NCBI GenBank assembly: GCA_936432065.2
Contig: OW386289.2
Span: forward strand, 35,855,903 to 35,919,902
Length of the DNA: 64,000 nt
From: Rutpela maculata
Lineage: Eukaryota > Arthropoda > Insecta > Coleoptera > Cerambycidae
Reading direction: 5' to 3'
Under the pieces are notes generated by a model. That model was given only the letters and a program-made list of their open reading frames with translations. It was not told the origin of the DNA and ran no database searches. The translations under genes were made by a program, and so were the position numbers. Positions 11,022 through 22,232 of the stretch are shown here, piece after piece (position 1 is the first letter of the stretch; each line of letters begins with the position of its first letter).

Positions 11022-14000
11022 TAAATCCCACAACAGCCGTCAGGTCTACAGAAAATCGAGTAAAAGTGATATGTTTACCGCAAATACTGTTACAGTGCGT
11101 AATTCATTGAATAGCCTTTATCTGGGAAAGACTTCTTTGACAGAATGGGAGGTTTGGAAAGAATTTGTCAAGAATTTTTACATCCAATCATCAAACTTTA
11201 GGGCTCCGGAAACTGCAAGCAGGGCCACGTTATCTGATGCTGGTGAGAGTCTCGCTGTAAAGACAGGTGCTGATGGTGTCAAGACTACCGAAGCAAACAT
11301 GTTTTTGGTGCAGCGAAGGTATGACAATAGGCCTTATGTCTCGGTTAAAGTACTTGACAAGAAGGTGATAGCTCTTCTGGATACTGGAGCAAGTCATTCC
11401 GTTTTTGGTGGAAAAAGCCTGGATCTTCTTGACAAGGTTGGTTTGGAAATTTTGCACTATGGTGAACCCAATATTACTACAGCTGATGGTGTTTCTCAGA
11501 AAATTACTGGCTATGTCAACTTACCGGTACAAATTGGTGGTCATTTTAAAGTGCTTAAAGTGTTAATTGTGCCCTCTATATCACATGGCCTGATCTTGGG
11601 GAGTGATTTTTGTAAACTTTTTAATGTAATTTTGGATTATGGTAAAAATTCATATTTTATCGGTGGTGAAAGGGAGCAATTAATATGTTCAACTCAGGAT
11701 TATGCGATCCATGAAGTCAACGAAGTTAATGCTGTACAATCAAGATCGGAGTTAACCGAACAACAGAACATTGAGTTGGAATCTGTTATAGATGAATTTA
11801 AGGATCTGTCGTGGTTGGCCGGTACGAAATTGGGCCGTACTAATGCTATTGTCCATAAGATTGATACAGGTGCCGCGGAACCAGTCAAGCAACGGCACCA
11901 TAACATGTCGCCTTACATGTTGCAGCATCTGCATAGGGAATTGGATAACATGTTGAAACTAGGAGTGGTTCGTCCTTCGTCCAGTCCCTGGGCTTCTCCG
12001 GTACTTCTGGTGAAGAAATCTAACGGAGAGATGCGATTTTGTTTTGACGGAAGGAAAATTAATAGCTTGACGAAAAAGGACGCTTATCCTCTTCCACGTG
12101 TGGACAATATTTTGAGTAAGCTCACGGGTGCTCGCTACCTGTCCAGCATTGATTTGAAGTGTGCTTATTGGCAAATTCCGTTGGAGGAGAGTTCGTGTGA
12201 GAAAACAGCATTTGTCATACCGTCACGAGGTTTATTTGAATTTGTAGTGATGCCCTTTGGTCTCAACAATGCTTCGCAAACTCAACAAAGATTGATGGAT
12301 ACCATACTAGGTTACTCGTTAGAGCCATATGTCTTCGTCTATTTGGACGATATCATCATCGCTACGCCCACGTTTGAAAAACACCTGGAAGTGCTTCGCG
12401 AAGTGATGAAGCGTTTGAAAACGGCACAGCTCACCATCAATCTAGAAAAGTGTGAGTTTTGTCTACCATCACTTCGATACTTAGGATTTTTATTAGATGG
12501 CGAAGGTCTCAGGACTGATCCTGACAAGGTTACTGCTATGTTGAATTACCCTCGTCCAGAGACTGTAACAGAATTGAAAAGATTTATTGGATTAGTTGGA
12601 TGGTATCGTAGATTCTTACCTTTCTTTTCAAATTTGACGGCACCCATGACATCTCTTATGAAGGGGAAAAGAAAATCTCAGAAACTTGTGTGGTCTGATG
12701 AAGCTGACGAATCATTCAGGAAAATAAAAGAGTCCTTGGTATCGGCTCCTATTCTTGTTGCACCCAATTTTACCAAGATGTTCACGATACAGTGTGACGC
12801 TAGCGACTTAGGCGTAGGCTGCGTATTGACACAATTGAATGATCAAGGTCAAGAAGTGGTGATAGCTTTTGCTAGTCGCACGCTTACACAGGCAGAGAGA
12901 AAGTACACAGTTACCGAAAAGGAACTAATTTCTCTTTTGTTCGGAACGGAAAAATTCCGATGTTATGTTGAAGGAACAACCTTCAAGGTCATCACTGACC
13001 ATTATAGTCTGCTGTGGTTAAATCGCCTCAAGGACCCTTCCGGTCGACTTGCTCGGTGGGCGGTCAAACTACAACAGTATGACATGATCATTGAGCACCG
13101 TAAAGGTTCTCTGAATGTCGTTCCTGATGCACTCTCCAGAGCACCTGTGGCAGAGGTATCAGTTTTGTCATTAGTTGCTGAAGAATGTGTCAAGGACAAA
13201 TGGTACCAAAAGATGGTTCTCAAGGTACGCTCCACACCTAACAAATACCCCAATTGGATGTTGAAGGATGATTTGTTGTATAAGCACATTTCCATTGAGA
13301 GGGAAGTGAATCTGAATGAGCCGGAGTGGAAAATAGTTGTTCCCAAGATGTATCGTAAAGATGTCTTACGAGAGTGCCATGATGATCCCACATCTGCTCA
13401 TCTTGGAAAGTTTAAGACTGGCGCTAGGGTGAAAACTTTGTACTACTGGCCTAAAATGCGGACCTACATAAGTAATTATGTGAAGCACTGCCGAGTCTGT
13501 GCGGCGCAGAAGTCCAGTAATACTGCTCGACCTGGTTTCATGGGTCAACAAAAGCAAGTTTCTTACCCTTGGCAGGTAATATCAGTGGATATATGGGGAC
13601 CTCTACCTAGGTCTACCCGTGGTTTCTCTTATTTGTTGGCCGTTTCTGACTATTTCTCTAAGTTTGTCTTGCTGCACCCCATGCGCCAAGCCAAGGCTAA
13701 TAATATAGTGAAGTTTGTCGAGAATGAGGTTTTCTTAATGTTCGGAGCTCCTCAAGTTGTCACGTGTGACAATGGCACGCAATTTACTAGTAAGGAATTT
13801 AAGGCACTGTGTGAGAAGTATGGTGCGAGAATATGGTTCAATGCTAAGTACTGTGCTCAAGTCAATCAAGTAGAACGGGTGAATCGTGTGCTTGGTTCTG
13901 CTGTGCGTTCGTATATCGAGAATGATAACCACAAGAATTGGGATCTGGAGATTGCGAAGATTGGTTATGCACTCAGAACAGCAGTACATGAGTCAACTGG

Positions 14001-14448
14001 ATTTAGTCCTACATATCTTAACTTCGGACGATACGTGCCTATTGATGGCAAATTTTATGGAAACCTGACTTCGGTCAATGATTATAATCTTAATCCCTTC
14101 GATCGAGAAAAGTATGCTGAGAGCATTGGACAGTTACCTCAGATTTTCACTGATGTACAAAAGGAATTGAAGAGGGCCTATAATAAGTGTGCTCACACTT
14201 ATAATTTAAGGAAGCGTCCGACAGAAAAGTACGCTGTGGGAGAACGCGTATGGAAGAAAAACTATGTGTTGTCTAGTGCGGTGCAAAGTTTTGCGGCCAA
14301 ATTAGCACCCAAAAACGTACTTTGTCGCGTGAAAAAAGTAATAAGTCCCCTAGTATATGAACTCGTAGATGATGCCGACAATAAAAACTTAGGAAAATGG
14401 CATGTAAAGGACTTAAAACCTTTCCTGGATGGTGTTGAAGAATCCTAG
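10979..14448 (+). CDS. pol: Pol polyprotein (PR-RT-RNase H-integrase), Ty3/gypsy
   Basis: The frame is open from 10,930 (1,172 codons) and is probably entered by frameshift near 10,979. Counting residues from 10,930: aspartic protease LLDTGASHS near 150; reverse transcriptase with VYLDDIII near 470 and the FGLNNA motif before it; RNase H starting CDASDLG near 621; integrase HHCC zinc finger about 815-855, then the catalytic Asp (SVDIWGP, 885), Asp (CDNGTQF, 945) and Glu (QVERVN, 980). A GPY/F-like module (residues about 1120-1145) and a short tail follow. There is no env. All catalytic residues I looked for are present and the frame is unbroken, so the element looks recently active. Confidence 0.93.
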
Positions 14449-14709
14449 ATTGCAAGTCGTATGAATGTGAACGGATGCTGATGTATGAGAGGGATTCTGT
14501 TTATTATTATAGTTTAAGTTACTGATTTAGACAATTTTTTTCTTGTCAAGGTGACGACCTTGGTTCCCGGATGTGACATTTAAGCGCTTACCGATTTTGA
14601 CATTTAGCATAATTTTTTTGTATATATGTAGTCCATAATATGGGAATTTTTTTATTTAGGTGTGATTTTAGAAAAATATTTTATCTGAGAAAAATATTTT
14701 TCTGCCAGC

Positions 14710-14720
14710 AAAAGGGGGTG
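14710..14720 (+). promoter_or_regulatory. Polypurine tract
   Basis: AAAAGGGGGTG directly before LTR2, in the expected place for plus-strand priming. The 260 bp between pol and this tract contains no gene. Confidence 0.75.
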
Positions 14721-16503
14721 TGTAACGGTTGAAATTTGACTTGTCCTGTCATCCCGTGTGCTATGTCCCTTTTCAATTTAAAGCTTTAATTTCAAGGACC
14801 TGAAATGGAAACAAACAGGCTAGGTTATGACAAGTTCAAATTAATAAACAATGAGTTTCAAAATAAATTTAGGCAAGGGTTCTTAAAATGTTTCTGGCTT
14901 TACCTTCAGCTTATTTGAGGTAATTTGGACAAGTATATAATTTAAATAACTTTAGTGTTAAATTGCAACTTTGTTTTGATATTGATTTGACATTTTAAAA
15001 CAGGGATTTTTAAAATCTAAAGTAGCATGTTATAAGTTTTTTTGAACAAAAAACCTGAGAGGCAAAAAAAAAGGTAACCATTTTGAAATCTAGAATTTCC
15101 TGGCATTTCTCTCCTGATTTGTGAAGTGTTAGGACCTCATAAGAACTAGGGTGAGTTGGTTGCTACTGATTTTAATTTTCCTGCTAGATACTTACTGGAG
15201 AAACATTTAATTCCAGGTTCCTTTTCTACTCTCGAATTTAATTATTTCACCCATCTATAATTTTATGTCATTCAAATCAAGGCTAAGACAATTTTAAAAT
15301 CCTCCCTGGTAGAGTCTTCTGGCATTGAGAGCCTGAGCTATCTAAGGATCCCGCTAGGCATTGTTTCATCCACTGCGTGGAAACATTGTAAGAACACATT
15401 AATATTGTGAGACGCCTCCACATGGAAAGTTACCTGGTCCAGTAAGAACTGTTCATAACCTGCCGTTGTTTCTGGGTCATGTCCAGCAGCTCAACCAAGA
15501 AGCGCAACCGAATAAAGTGCAAGTAGGATTAACTCGCTCGGCGAGATGACTGTAAGTCCATCTTTTTTATAATATCCGTCTCAGCCCAAGGGGCCCACCT
15601 AAGTTAACACAACAGTGAGAAGCACCAGCCCGCAGCGAAAACCTGTCAACTCGTTAAAAGTCTCTTATTTTCTGTCGGTGACTTATTTTTGTAAGACCTT
15701 GTAAACTCACTAAACAGCTGTTATTTGGGTATTAAATTTTTGTAGAAAACCTAAAACAAGACATAGTCTAGCTCTTATCAATGTTTAAGAATTGCACATT
15801 TATTTGACGTGCACTTTTGCATTTTTTTAAAACTTTGGGTAGTCACACACATTTAGCTTGTGCATTATTTCATGTTATATTATTTTATTATTATAACCTA
15901 CCTGTTGTTCAAGTGGGCAATCGCCAAAATAGCATGTAGCATTTCCAGATGAATTGAATTTATCATTTGCCATTATTAATTTCAAATTTCAACTATTGTC
16001 ATCGAGTTGTCAAATTTCTTAAAAGTAAGGTTGCGGTCAAACAGTAAATTCCTAATAATAGGGACGCGTTCCGTATCTAATGTACGAAGACATTTAAATT
16101 TTCTTGGTAGGGCTGATGTAGCGATCACTTTAATTTTATTATCGTTCATTATTTATATTTACCTTTATGTGTTAATACTGCTCAGAATTTACTTAGTCAT
16201 TGTTTGTCATTTATTTTGTACCACGTACATATATTTATTATTAAATTATTATTATGATTATTCCTTGTGTTTAAAATTATTTTGCTTGTTTTGTCACTCC
16301 CCTCCCTTGTCGATCCCTAGCGATCGGCTGGCGCCCGCAAAGAAAATAGCTCGTGCATTTTTGGTAACCAACAAACAAGAACCAACGAATAAGTACATCG
16401 CCAAAGCAAAATCTTCTTAAGCGAACCCACCCCCGGCTACGACTGTAAGAGCTGTCGCGCGTGGTTGCTATTTAAAATTTCTAATCTGAAAGTAAGCGCC
16501 ACA
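14721..16503 (+). repeat. LTR2 of the Ty3/gypsy element
   Basis: 1,783 bp, same ends and length as LTR1. It is followed not by a target duplication but by 13 bp (GTTTGACACAGTG) and then another LTR start. Confidence 0.92.
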
Positions 16504-16516
16504 GTTTGACACAGTG

Positions 16517-18169
16517 TGTAACGGTTGAAATTTGACTTGTCCTGTCATCCCGTGTGCTATGTCCCTTTTCAATTTAAAGCTTTAATTTCAAGGACCTGAA
16601 ATGGAAACAAACAGGCTAGGTTATGACAAGTTCAAATTAATAAACAATGAGTTTCAAAATAAATTTAGGCAAGGGTTCTTAAAATGTTTCTGGCTTTACC
16701 TTCAGCTTATTTGAGGTAATTTGGACAAGTATATAATTTAAATAACTTTAGTGTTAAATTGCAACTTTGTTTTGATATTGATTTGACATTTTAAAACAGG
16801 GATTTTTAAAATCTAAAGTAGCATGTTATAAGTTTTTTTTGAACAAAAAACCTGAGAGGCAAAAAAAAAGGTAACCATTTTGAAATCTAGAATTTCCTGG
16901 CATTTCTCTCCTGATTTGTGAAGTGTTAGGACCTCATAAGAACTAGGGTGAGTTGGTTGCTACTGATTTTAATTTTCCTGCTAGATACTTACTGGAGAAA
17001 CATTTAATTCCAGGTTCCTTTTCTACTCTCGAATTTAATTATTTCACCCATCTATAATTTTATGTCATTCAAATCAAGGCTAAGACAATTTTAAAATCCT
17101 CCCTGGTAGAGTCTTCTGGCATTGAGAGCCTGAGCTATCTAAGGATCCCGCTAGGCATTGTTTCATCCACTGCGTGGAAACATTGTAAGAACACATTAAT
17201 ATTGTGAGACGCCTCCACATGGAAAGTTACCTGGTCCAGTAAGAACTGTTCATAACCTGCCGTTGTTTCTGGGTCATGTCCAGCAGCTCAACCAAGAAGC
17301 GCAACCGAATAAAGTGCAAGTAGGATTAACTCGCTCGGCGAGACGACTGTAAGTCCATCTTTTTTATAATATCCGTCTCAGCCCAAGGGGCCCACCTAAG
17401 TTAACACAACAGTGAGAAGCACCAGCCCGCAGCGAAAACCTGTCAACTCGTTAAAAGTCTCTTATTTTCTGTCGGTGACTTATTTTTGTAAGACCTTGTA
17501 AACTCACTAAACAGCTGTTATTTGGGTATTAAATTTTTGTAGAAAACCTAAAACAAGACATAGTCTAGCTCTTATCAATGTTTAAGAATTGCACATTTAT
17601 TTGACGTGCACTTTTGCATTTTTTTAAAAACTTTGGGTAGTCACACACATTTAGCTTGTGCATTATTTCATGTTATATTATTTTATTATTATAACCTACC
17701 TGTTGTTCAAGTGGGCAATCGCCAAAATAGCATGTAGCATTTCCAGATGAATTGAATTTATCATTTGCCATTATTAATTTCAAATTTCAACTATTGTCAT
17801 CGAGTTGTCAAATTTCTTAAAAGTAAGGTTGCGGTCAAACAGTAAATTCCTAATAATAGGGACGCGTTCCGTATCTAATGTACGAAGACATTTAAATTTT
17901 CTTGGTAGGGCTGATGTAGCGATCACTTTAATTTTATTATCGTTCATTATTTATATTTACCTTTATGTGTTAATACTGCTCAGAATTTACTTAGTCATTG
18001 TTTGTCATTTATTTTGTACCACGTACATATATTTATTATTAAATTATTATTATGATTATTCCTTGTGTTTAAAATTATTTTGCTTGTTTTGTCACTCCCC
18101 TCCCTTGTCGATCCCTAGCGATCGGCTGGCGCCCGCAAAGAAAATAGCTCGTGCATTTTGCAAGCGACA
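16517..18169 (+). repeat. Third, internally shortened LTR
   Basis: Starts TGTAACGG and follows the LTR to the GCTCGTGCATTT point. It then skips about 130 bp and ends TGCAAGCGACA, which resembles the normal LTR end TAAGCGCCACA. It has extra bases in two homopolymers compared with LTR1 and LTR2, so it is a distinct copy. GACACAGTG occurs just before it (16,508-16,516) and across its right junction (18,166-18,174). Confidence 0.8.
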
Positions 18170-18737
18170 CAGTGGCCCGAAGACTTTGCAGTTCGAGAAG
18201 AAACCATCCAAAGTAGCTCTATATGAGAATATCATTTTAGGTATACAGCAAACAAATATTTAATTGATGGCTCATAGCACAACATCTACAGACAATTAAT
18301 GATATATTTTTATACAAAGGTTTTTAATTAATAATAATAATAATATCTTCTATTACGCCTTTCTTTTCCTTTTCTTCATCTGTCTTGGATGACTGCTTGT
18401 TGTTCTTCGAGGAGACCTCCTTACCATTGGATGTATAGATATGGTGTGCAGTATAGTACCTAAGCTAACCTAACATTTAATAACAAGCTATAAATGCTGC
18501 AAAATGAAAATCTTAGAAACCAAACAGTATCCAACTACCTGCTTTAACAGGGGCCTAAAGAAAAGTAGCAAATCTAAATCACAGAGAGTAATTTATATTT
18601 CACATATCATTTACTAAAATTAGAAGAGATGTCTACACTTTTATAAACTAGGACACGATTTTAGCAATTTTATGGAACATGTGCGAAAAGGAACACATAA
18701 ATTTGCTTAAGTCAAGCATGAAACAAGTATGAAGTAT

Positions 18738-18850
18738 CCATTCACGTCTATGAAATGTCCATGAAGTGTCCATAAATGTCCATAAATGTCCATAAAGTGT
18801 CCATGAACGTCTATGAAGTGTCCATCAACGTACATAAAGCTCTATAAACA
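18738..18850 (+). promoter_or_regulatory. GTCCAT minisatellite and TATAAA before the 204-codon gene
   Basis: About eight imperfect 12-15 bp units of ATGAA(G)TGTCCAT run from 18,738. Then CTCTATAAACATAAAG occurs about 50 bp before the ATG at 18,892. The mirrored right arm keeps the same arrangement. Regulatory meaning is an inference. Confidence 0.45.
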
Positions 18851-18891
18851 TAAAGTTGGAGTATTCCTACAGAGACCTTTGAGACGGTAAC

Positions 18892-19506
18892 ATGTCCTTT
18901 CTACTAGATATAGAACCTAATTGTTATGGACTAAGACATGTAAAGACAGGCCTCATGATCGGTGAAACACCAGTTTCGATTGAAAAAGACATACTTGATA
19001 TTCATGGAAATAAATTCCCGTTGACGAAAGGTCTAACTGAGTTACTAACCAAGAGAGAACCCAAGAATTTTAACGGCGACGACATACTCTCTTACAAGCG
19101 TATATTGATGCTGACCAACACCCATTTGAGAAGGTATGGAAAAGAACTTCGCATAAAACCTAACAATTCTTGGAAGTACCAGAACATTATATCAAAATTG
19201 TTTCCTCCAAAAAGGAAAAGACGGGATCCTGATGAATATAAAATACAAGCAAATGAAAAATTAGAAAAATCAACAATGCCGTCTGCAGTAGTCGCGGTGT
19301 CAGAGCGGCAGGTTATGAGCCGTTCCCAAAGTATATTTGATAATTATCAAACATCTTCTGAGGGAACAAAAAAAGAAGACGTATTAAACTGGGATTCAGA
19401 CACTGACCCTAACGTCTTGATTGAAGCGATAAGACTGAACAGGCGCCTAGGTGTGAATTATGAGATTTATGTAAATACTTTACGAAATATGAAGATTATT
19501 AAATGA
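18892..19506 (+). CDS. DUF8207-like multi-copy animal protein, full length
   Basis: 204 residues, Met start directly after a TATA-like and tandem-repeat region. Residues 11-110 show the pattern YGLR...IG...V.I..DI..I.G..F..T.GL.ELLTKREP..F..DDI.SYK.IL..TN.H, then KYQNIISKLFPPKRKRR. I associate this pattern with the DUF8207-type family found in many copies in arthropod and cnidarian genomes and suspect a virus-like or Maverick-like element origin; I could not check this. The basic KRKRR stretch could be a nuclear signal. The C-terminal third is acidic and less ordered. The right-arm copy is cut at residue 143, so this is the only complete copy here. Confidence 0.7.
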   Translation: MSFLLDIEPNCYGLRHVKTGLMIGETPVSIEKDILDIHGNKFPLTKGLTELLTKREPKNFNGDDILSYKRILMLTNTHLRRYGKELRIKPNNSWKYQNIISKLFPPKRKRRDPDEYKIQANEKLEKSTMPSAVVAVSERQVMSRSQSIFDNYQTSSEGTKKEDVLNWDSDTDPNVLIEAIRLNRRLGVNYEIYVNTLRNMKIIK

Positions 19507-20049
19507 ATTTTTGCAAGTTTGCTTTACAGCGTCTTACTTCTGACTTACCTACAAACTTCCCACTCACATTCACACTCTCCTCTATACCACTATATTCTGA
19601 ATTCATATATCAAATATGAAATATTTAATTGATGACATATATTTTACTTCTCTTCTATTTCTATTAAGGAGATTAATCAGAGGATTTCTAATCAAATAAA
19701 CACTTAATTCTATAAGCGAAAATTTAAACCAAGAACATCTAACCAATCATAAAGATTTGTTAAAATATTAGTGCAACCAATTTGTTAAAAGTTATATAAA
19801 TTAGAAGATAGCAAAGTAACGGGAACCAAAACTTTTTGCTTCACTTCTTTCAGAAAATCAGAAAAATCGATATGGTTTCTATGGCTGCCACATGATCATT
19901 TATAACATATCACTTATAAGTAAGTACATAAACTTTTAAAAAAGGCTTTCAGTTACTAAACGACTAAATGCATAATAAACATTTATCATTAAGCGAAGTA
20001 ACGAATTTACTGGACTTTTGTTCAGTATAATATCAGTTATTCAGTTTTC
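19507..20049 (+). other. Stretch without a recognisable gene
   Basis: AT-rich sequence present only in the left side of the palindrome (part of the 1,298 bp missing from the right arm). I see no ORF of note, RNA gene or repeat. Confidence 0.5.
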
Positions 20050-20250
20050 GATAGAACTCACAAAAATTATTTGCGTTAATATACGAGGTACATAGTTTTT
20101 GACTTCTCGCTTCGCTAAAAAATGTCTCGAAACCAGGTATAGGACTTCTAGAACTTTCAGCTATTTCAACTTGTACAAATATTAATGAAAAAAATCTTAT
20201 AGACTGGGAATAAAAACAATATATTTGGTTACTAATATTTATTAAGATTA
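20050..20250 (+). repeat. R repeat, copy 3 (near palindrome centre)
   Basis: Begins CAAAAATTATTTGCGTTAAT and carries GACTTCTCGCTTCGCTAAAA, AGCTATTTCAACTTGTACAA and AATCTTATAGACTGGGAATA. A direct diverged copy of 1520-1725. No mirror exists, because the right arm lost this part. Confidence 0.8.
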
Positions 20251-20256
20251 AAACCA

Positions 20257-20412
20257 TACCACACTACCATACCATACTATACTATACCATACCCATAACT
20301 GTATACCTGCACCTGTATACCTGTACCTGTACCTGTATACCTGTACCTGTATACCTGTACCTGTATACCTGTACCTGTATACCTGTACCTGTATACCTGT
20401 ACCTGTACCACA
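20257..20412 (+). repeat. CCATA and CCTGTAC/CCTGTATA simple repeats
   Basis: First a CCATA/CTATA run (20,257-20,296), then about eight units alternating ACCTGTAT and ACCTGTACCTGTAT. It lies between the third R repeat and the tRNA-like sequence. Confidence 0.9.
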
Positions 20413-20562
20413 CTTAATGTTAGGTGCTGTCTAACACCTCCAATATTCATTGGATGTATAGGTTAGGTAGTGTAAGCTGCCTACCCATGAATACCGACTC
20501 TCTATAAGTCAATGAATACCTATGGTCCAACCTCTATACCCATAAACCGTCTGCAGATGGAG

Positions 20563-20643
20563 GTCAGGTTGGCCGAGTGGTCCAGGTGCACGCGCTCAGT
20601 CGTGTGGTAAATCCTGATGTGGGTTCGACTCCTACACCTGACT
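20563..20643 (+). tRNA. tRNA-Leu-like sequence (CAG?) beside the palindrome centre
   Basis: 81 nt. The acceptor arms GTCAGGT and ACCTGAC pair over 7 bp. The A-box region GGCCGAGTGG and a T arm GTGGG-TTCGACT-CCTAC are good, and the size fits a long-variable-arm tRNA. The anticodon stem GCACG/CGTGT leaves an 8-nt loop containing CTCAG, one base too many, so it may be a pseudogene or a tRNA-derived repeat. TCCTTTTTT (20,644-20,652) would serve as a Pol III terminator. The inner palindrome begins inside its T arm (20,620), so only its last 24 nt recur at 20,884-20,907. Confidence 0.5.
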
Positions 20644-20907
20644 TCCTTTTTTCTCGGAGGAATTATTTATTTAATTTGGCTTAACATATTAAATGTTAGG
20701 TTAGGTGCTGTCTACCACCTCCAATATTCATTGAATGTATAGGTTAAGTTGAGTAAGTTGCGCGCGCAGCTTTCTCAACTTAACCTATACATTCAATGAA
20801 TATTGGAGGTGGTAGACAGCACCTAACCTAACATTTAATATGTTAAGCCAAATTAAATAAATAATTCCTCCGAGAAAAAAGGAAGTCAGGTGTAGGAGTC
20901 GAACCCA
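20620..20907. repeat. Central 288-bp palindrome with CGCGCG centre
   Basis: Positions sum to 41,527 with no spacer. I see only two mismatches (20,754/20,773 and 20,758/20,769) near the middle. The centre is TTGCGCGCGCAGC. The left half contains the 3' end of the tRNA-like sequence and ATTAAATGTTAGGTTAGGTG. The right half abuts the outer arm at 20,908 with nothing between. It could form a long hairpin or cruciform. Confidence 0.9.
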
Positions 20908-20908
20908 G

Positions 20909-21337
20909 GCTCATAACCTGCCGCTCTGACACCGCGACTACTGCAGACGGCATTGTTGATTTTTCTAATTTTTCATTTGCTTGTATTTTATATTCATCAG
21001 GATCCCGTCTTTTCCTTTTTGGAGGAAACAATTTTGATATAATGTTCTGGTACTTCCAAGAATTGTTAGGTTTTATGCGAAGTTCTTTTCCATACCTTCT
21101 CAAATGGGTGTTGGTCAGCATCAATATACGCTTGTAAGAGAGTATGTCGTCGCCGTTAAAATTCTTGGGTTCTCTCTTGGTTAGTAACTCAGTTAGACCT
21201 TTCGTCAACGGGAATTTATTTCCATGAATATCAAGTATGTCTTTTTCAATCGAAACTGGTGTTTCACCGATCATGAGGCCTGTCTTTACATGTCTTAGTC
21301 CATAACAATTAGGTTCTATATCTAGTAGAAAGGACAT
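20909..21337 (-). pseudogene. DUF8207-like gene, right copy, 3'-truncated
   Basis: Identical at protein level to the first 143 residues of 18,892-19,506. It then runs into central-palindrome sequence and adds 21 unrelated codons to a stop at 20,843. The conserved core is complete and only the acidic C-terminal third is lost. The truncation is the same event that removed 1,298 bp from this arm. Confidence 0.75.
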
Positions 21338-21965
21338 GTTACCGTCTCAAAGGTCTCTGTAGGAATACTCCAACTTTATGTTTATAGAGCTTTATGTACG
21401 TTGATGGACACTTCATAGACGTTCATGGACACTTTATGGACATTTATGGACATTTATGGACACTTCATGGACATTTCATAGACGTGAATGGATACTTCAT
21501 ACTTGTTTCATGCTTGACTTAAGCAAATTTATGTGTTCCTTTTCGCACATGTTCCATAAAATTGCTAAAATCGTGTCCTAGTTTATAAAAGTGTAGACAT
21601 CTCTTCTAATTTTAGTAAATGATATGTGAAATATAAATTACTCTCTGTGATTTAGATTTGCTACTTTTCTTTAGGCCCCTGTTAAAGCAGGTAGTTGGAT
21701 ACTGTTTGGTTTCTAAGATTTTCATTTTGCAGCATTTATAGCTTGTTATTAAATGTTAGGTTAGCTTAGGTACTATACTGCACACCATATCTATACATCC
21801 AATGGTAAGGAGGTCTCCTCGAAGAACAACAAGCAGTCATCCAAGACAGATGAAGAAAAGGAAAAGAAAGGCGTAATAGAAGATATTATTATTATTATTA
21901 ATTAAAAACCTTTGTATAAAAATATATCATTAATTGTCTGTAGATGTTGTGCTATGAGCCATCAA

Positions 21966-22232
21966 TTAAATATTTGTTTGCTGTATACCTAAAATGATAT
22001 TCTCATATAGAGCTACTTTGGATGGTTTCTTCTCGAACTGCAAAGTCTTCGGGCCACTGGACTGTTTGAGTATTGAAAATATTATTTCAGGATATGCTGC
22101 AGATATAATGTTGTGTTTCTCAAAGTTTTTTATACAATATGTTGTTGTGTGGTCTAGCGTCATTAAACATATATAACTGGGGGGATTTAAAATAATTCCT
22201 ACGTTCAGCCGCCGTTTGTTGACCAACTTCAT
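21966..22232 (-). CDS. Unrecognised 88-residue ORF (right copy, uninterrupted)
   Basis: ATG at 22,232, stop at 21,966. A short basic start, then a mixed sequence with Cys, Thr and aromatic residues. No domain recognised. It preserves the reading frame that the Ty3/gypsy insertion breaks in the left arm, and contains the empty target site near its codon 58. It may be part of a larger decayed gene. Confidence 0.3.
   Translation of the reverse strand: MKLVNKRRLNVGIILNPPSYICLMTLDHTTTYCIKNFEKHNIISAAYPEIIFSILKQSSGPKTLQFEKKPSKVALYENIILGIQQTNI

Larger units (their letters stand above)
6645..18169 (+). mobile_element. Composite Ty3/gypsy LTR retrotransposon insertion
   Basis: An 11,525-bp block absent from the mirrored arm. 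Order: LTR1 (6645-8427), primer site, leader, gag, pol, purine tract, LTR2 (14,721-16,503), a 13-bp linker, then a partial third LTR (16,517-18,169). It starts TGTAACGG and ends GCGACA. The mirror arm reads CAAACAGTCCAGTGGCCCG across the site. The left flank ends CAAACAGTC and the right flank starts CAGTGGCCCG, so the target is kept with no base duplicated. LTR1 and LTR2 are the same length and I noticed only one difference between them, indicating recent insertion. Confidence 0.9.

Noticed and set aside
13002..13391. Minus-strand frames inside the Ty3/gypsy pol
   Set aside because: Shadows of the pol frame with no signature of their own.
20300..20412. Possible CRISPR-like or telomere array
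   Set aside because: Short-period simple repeat with no spacers; not CRISPR, and not TTAGG repeats. The nearby TTAGGTTAGG-like words are isolated.
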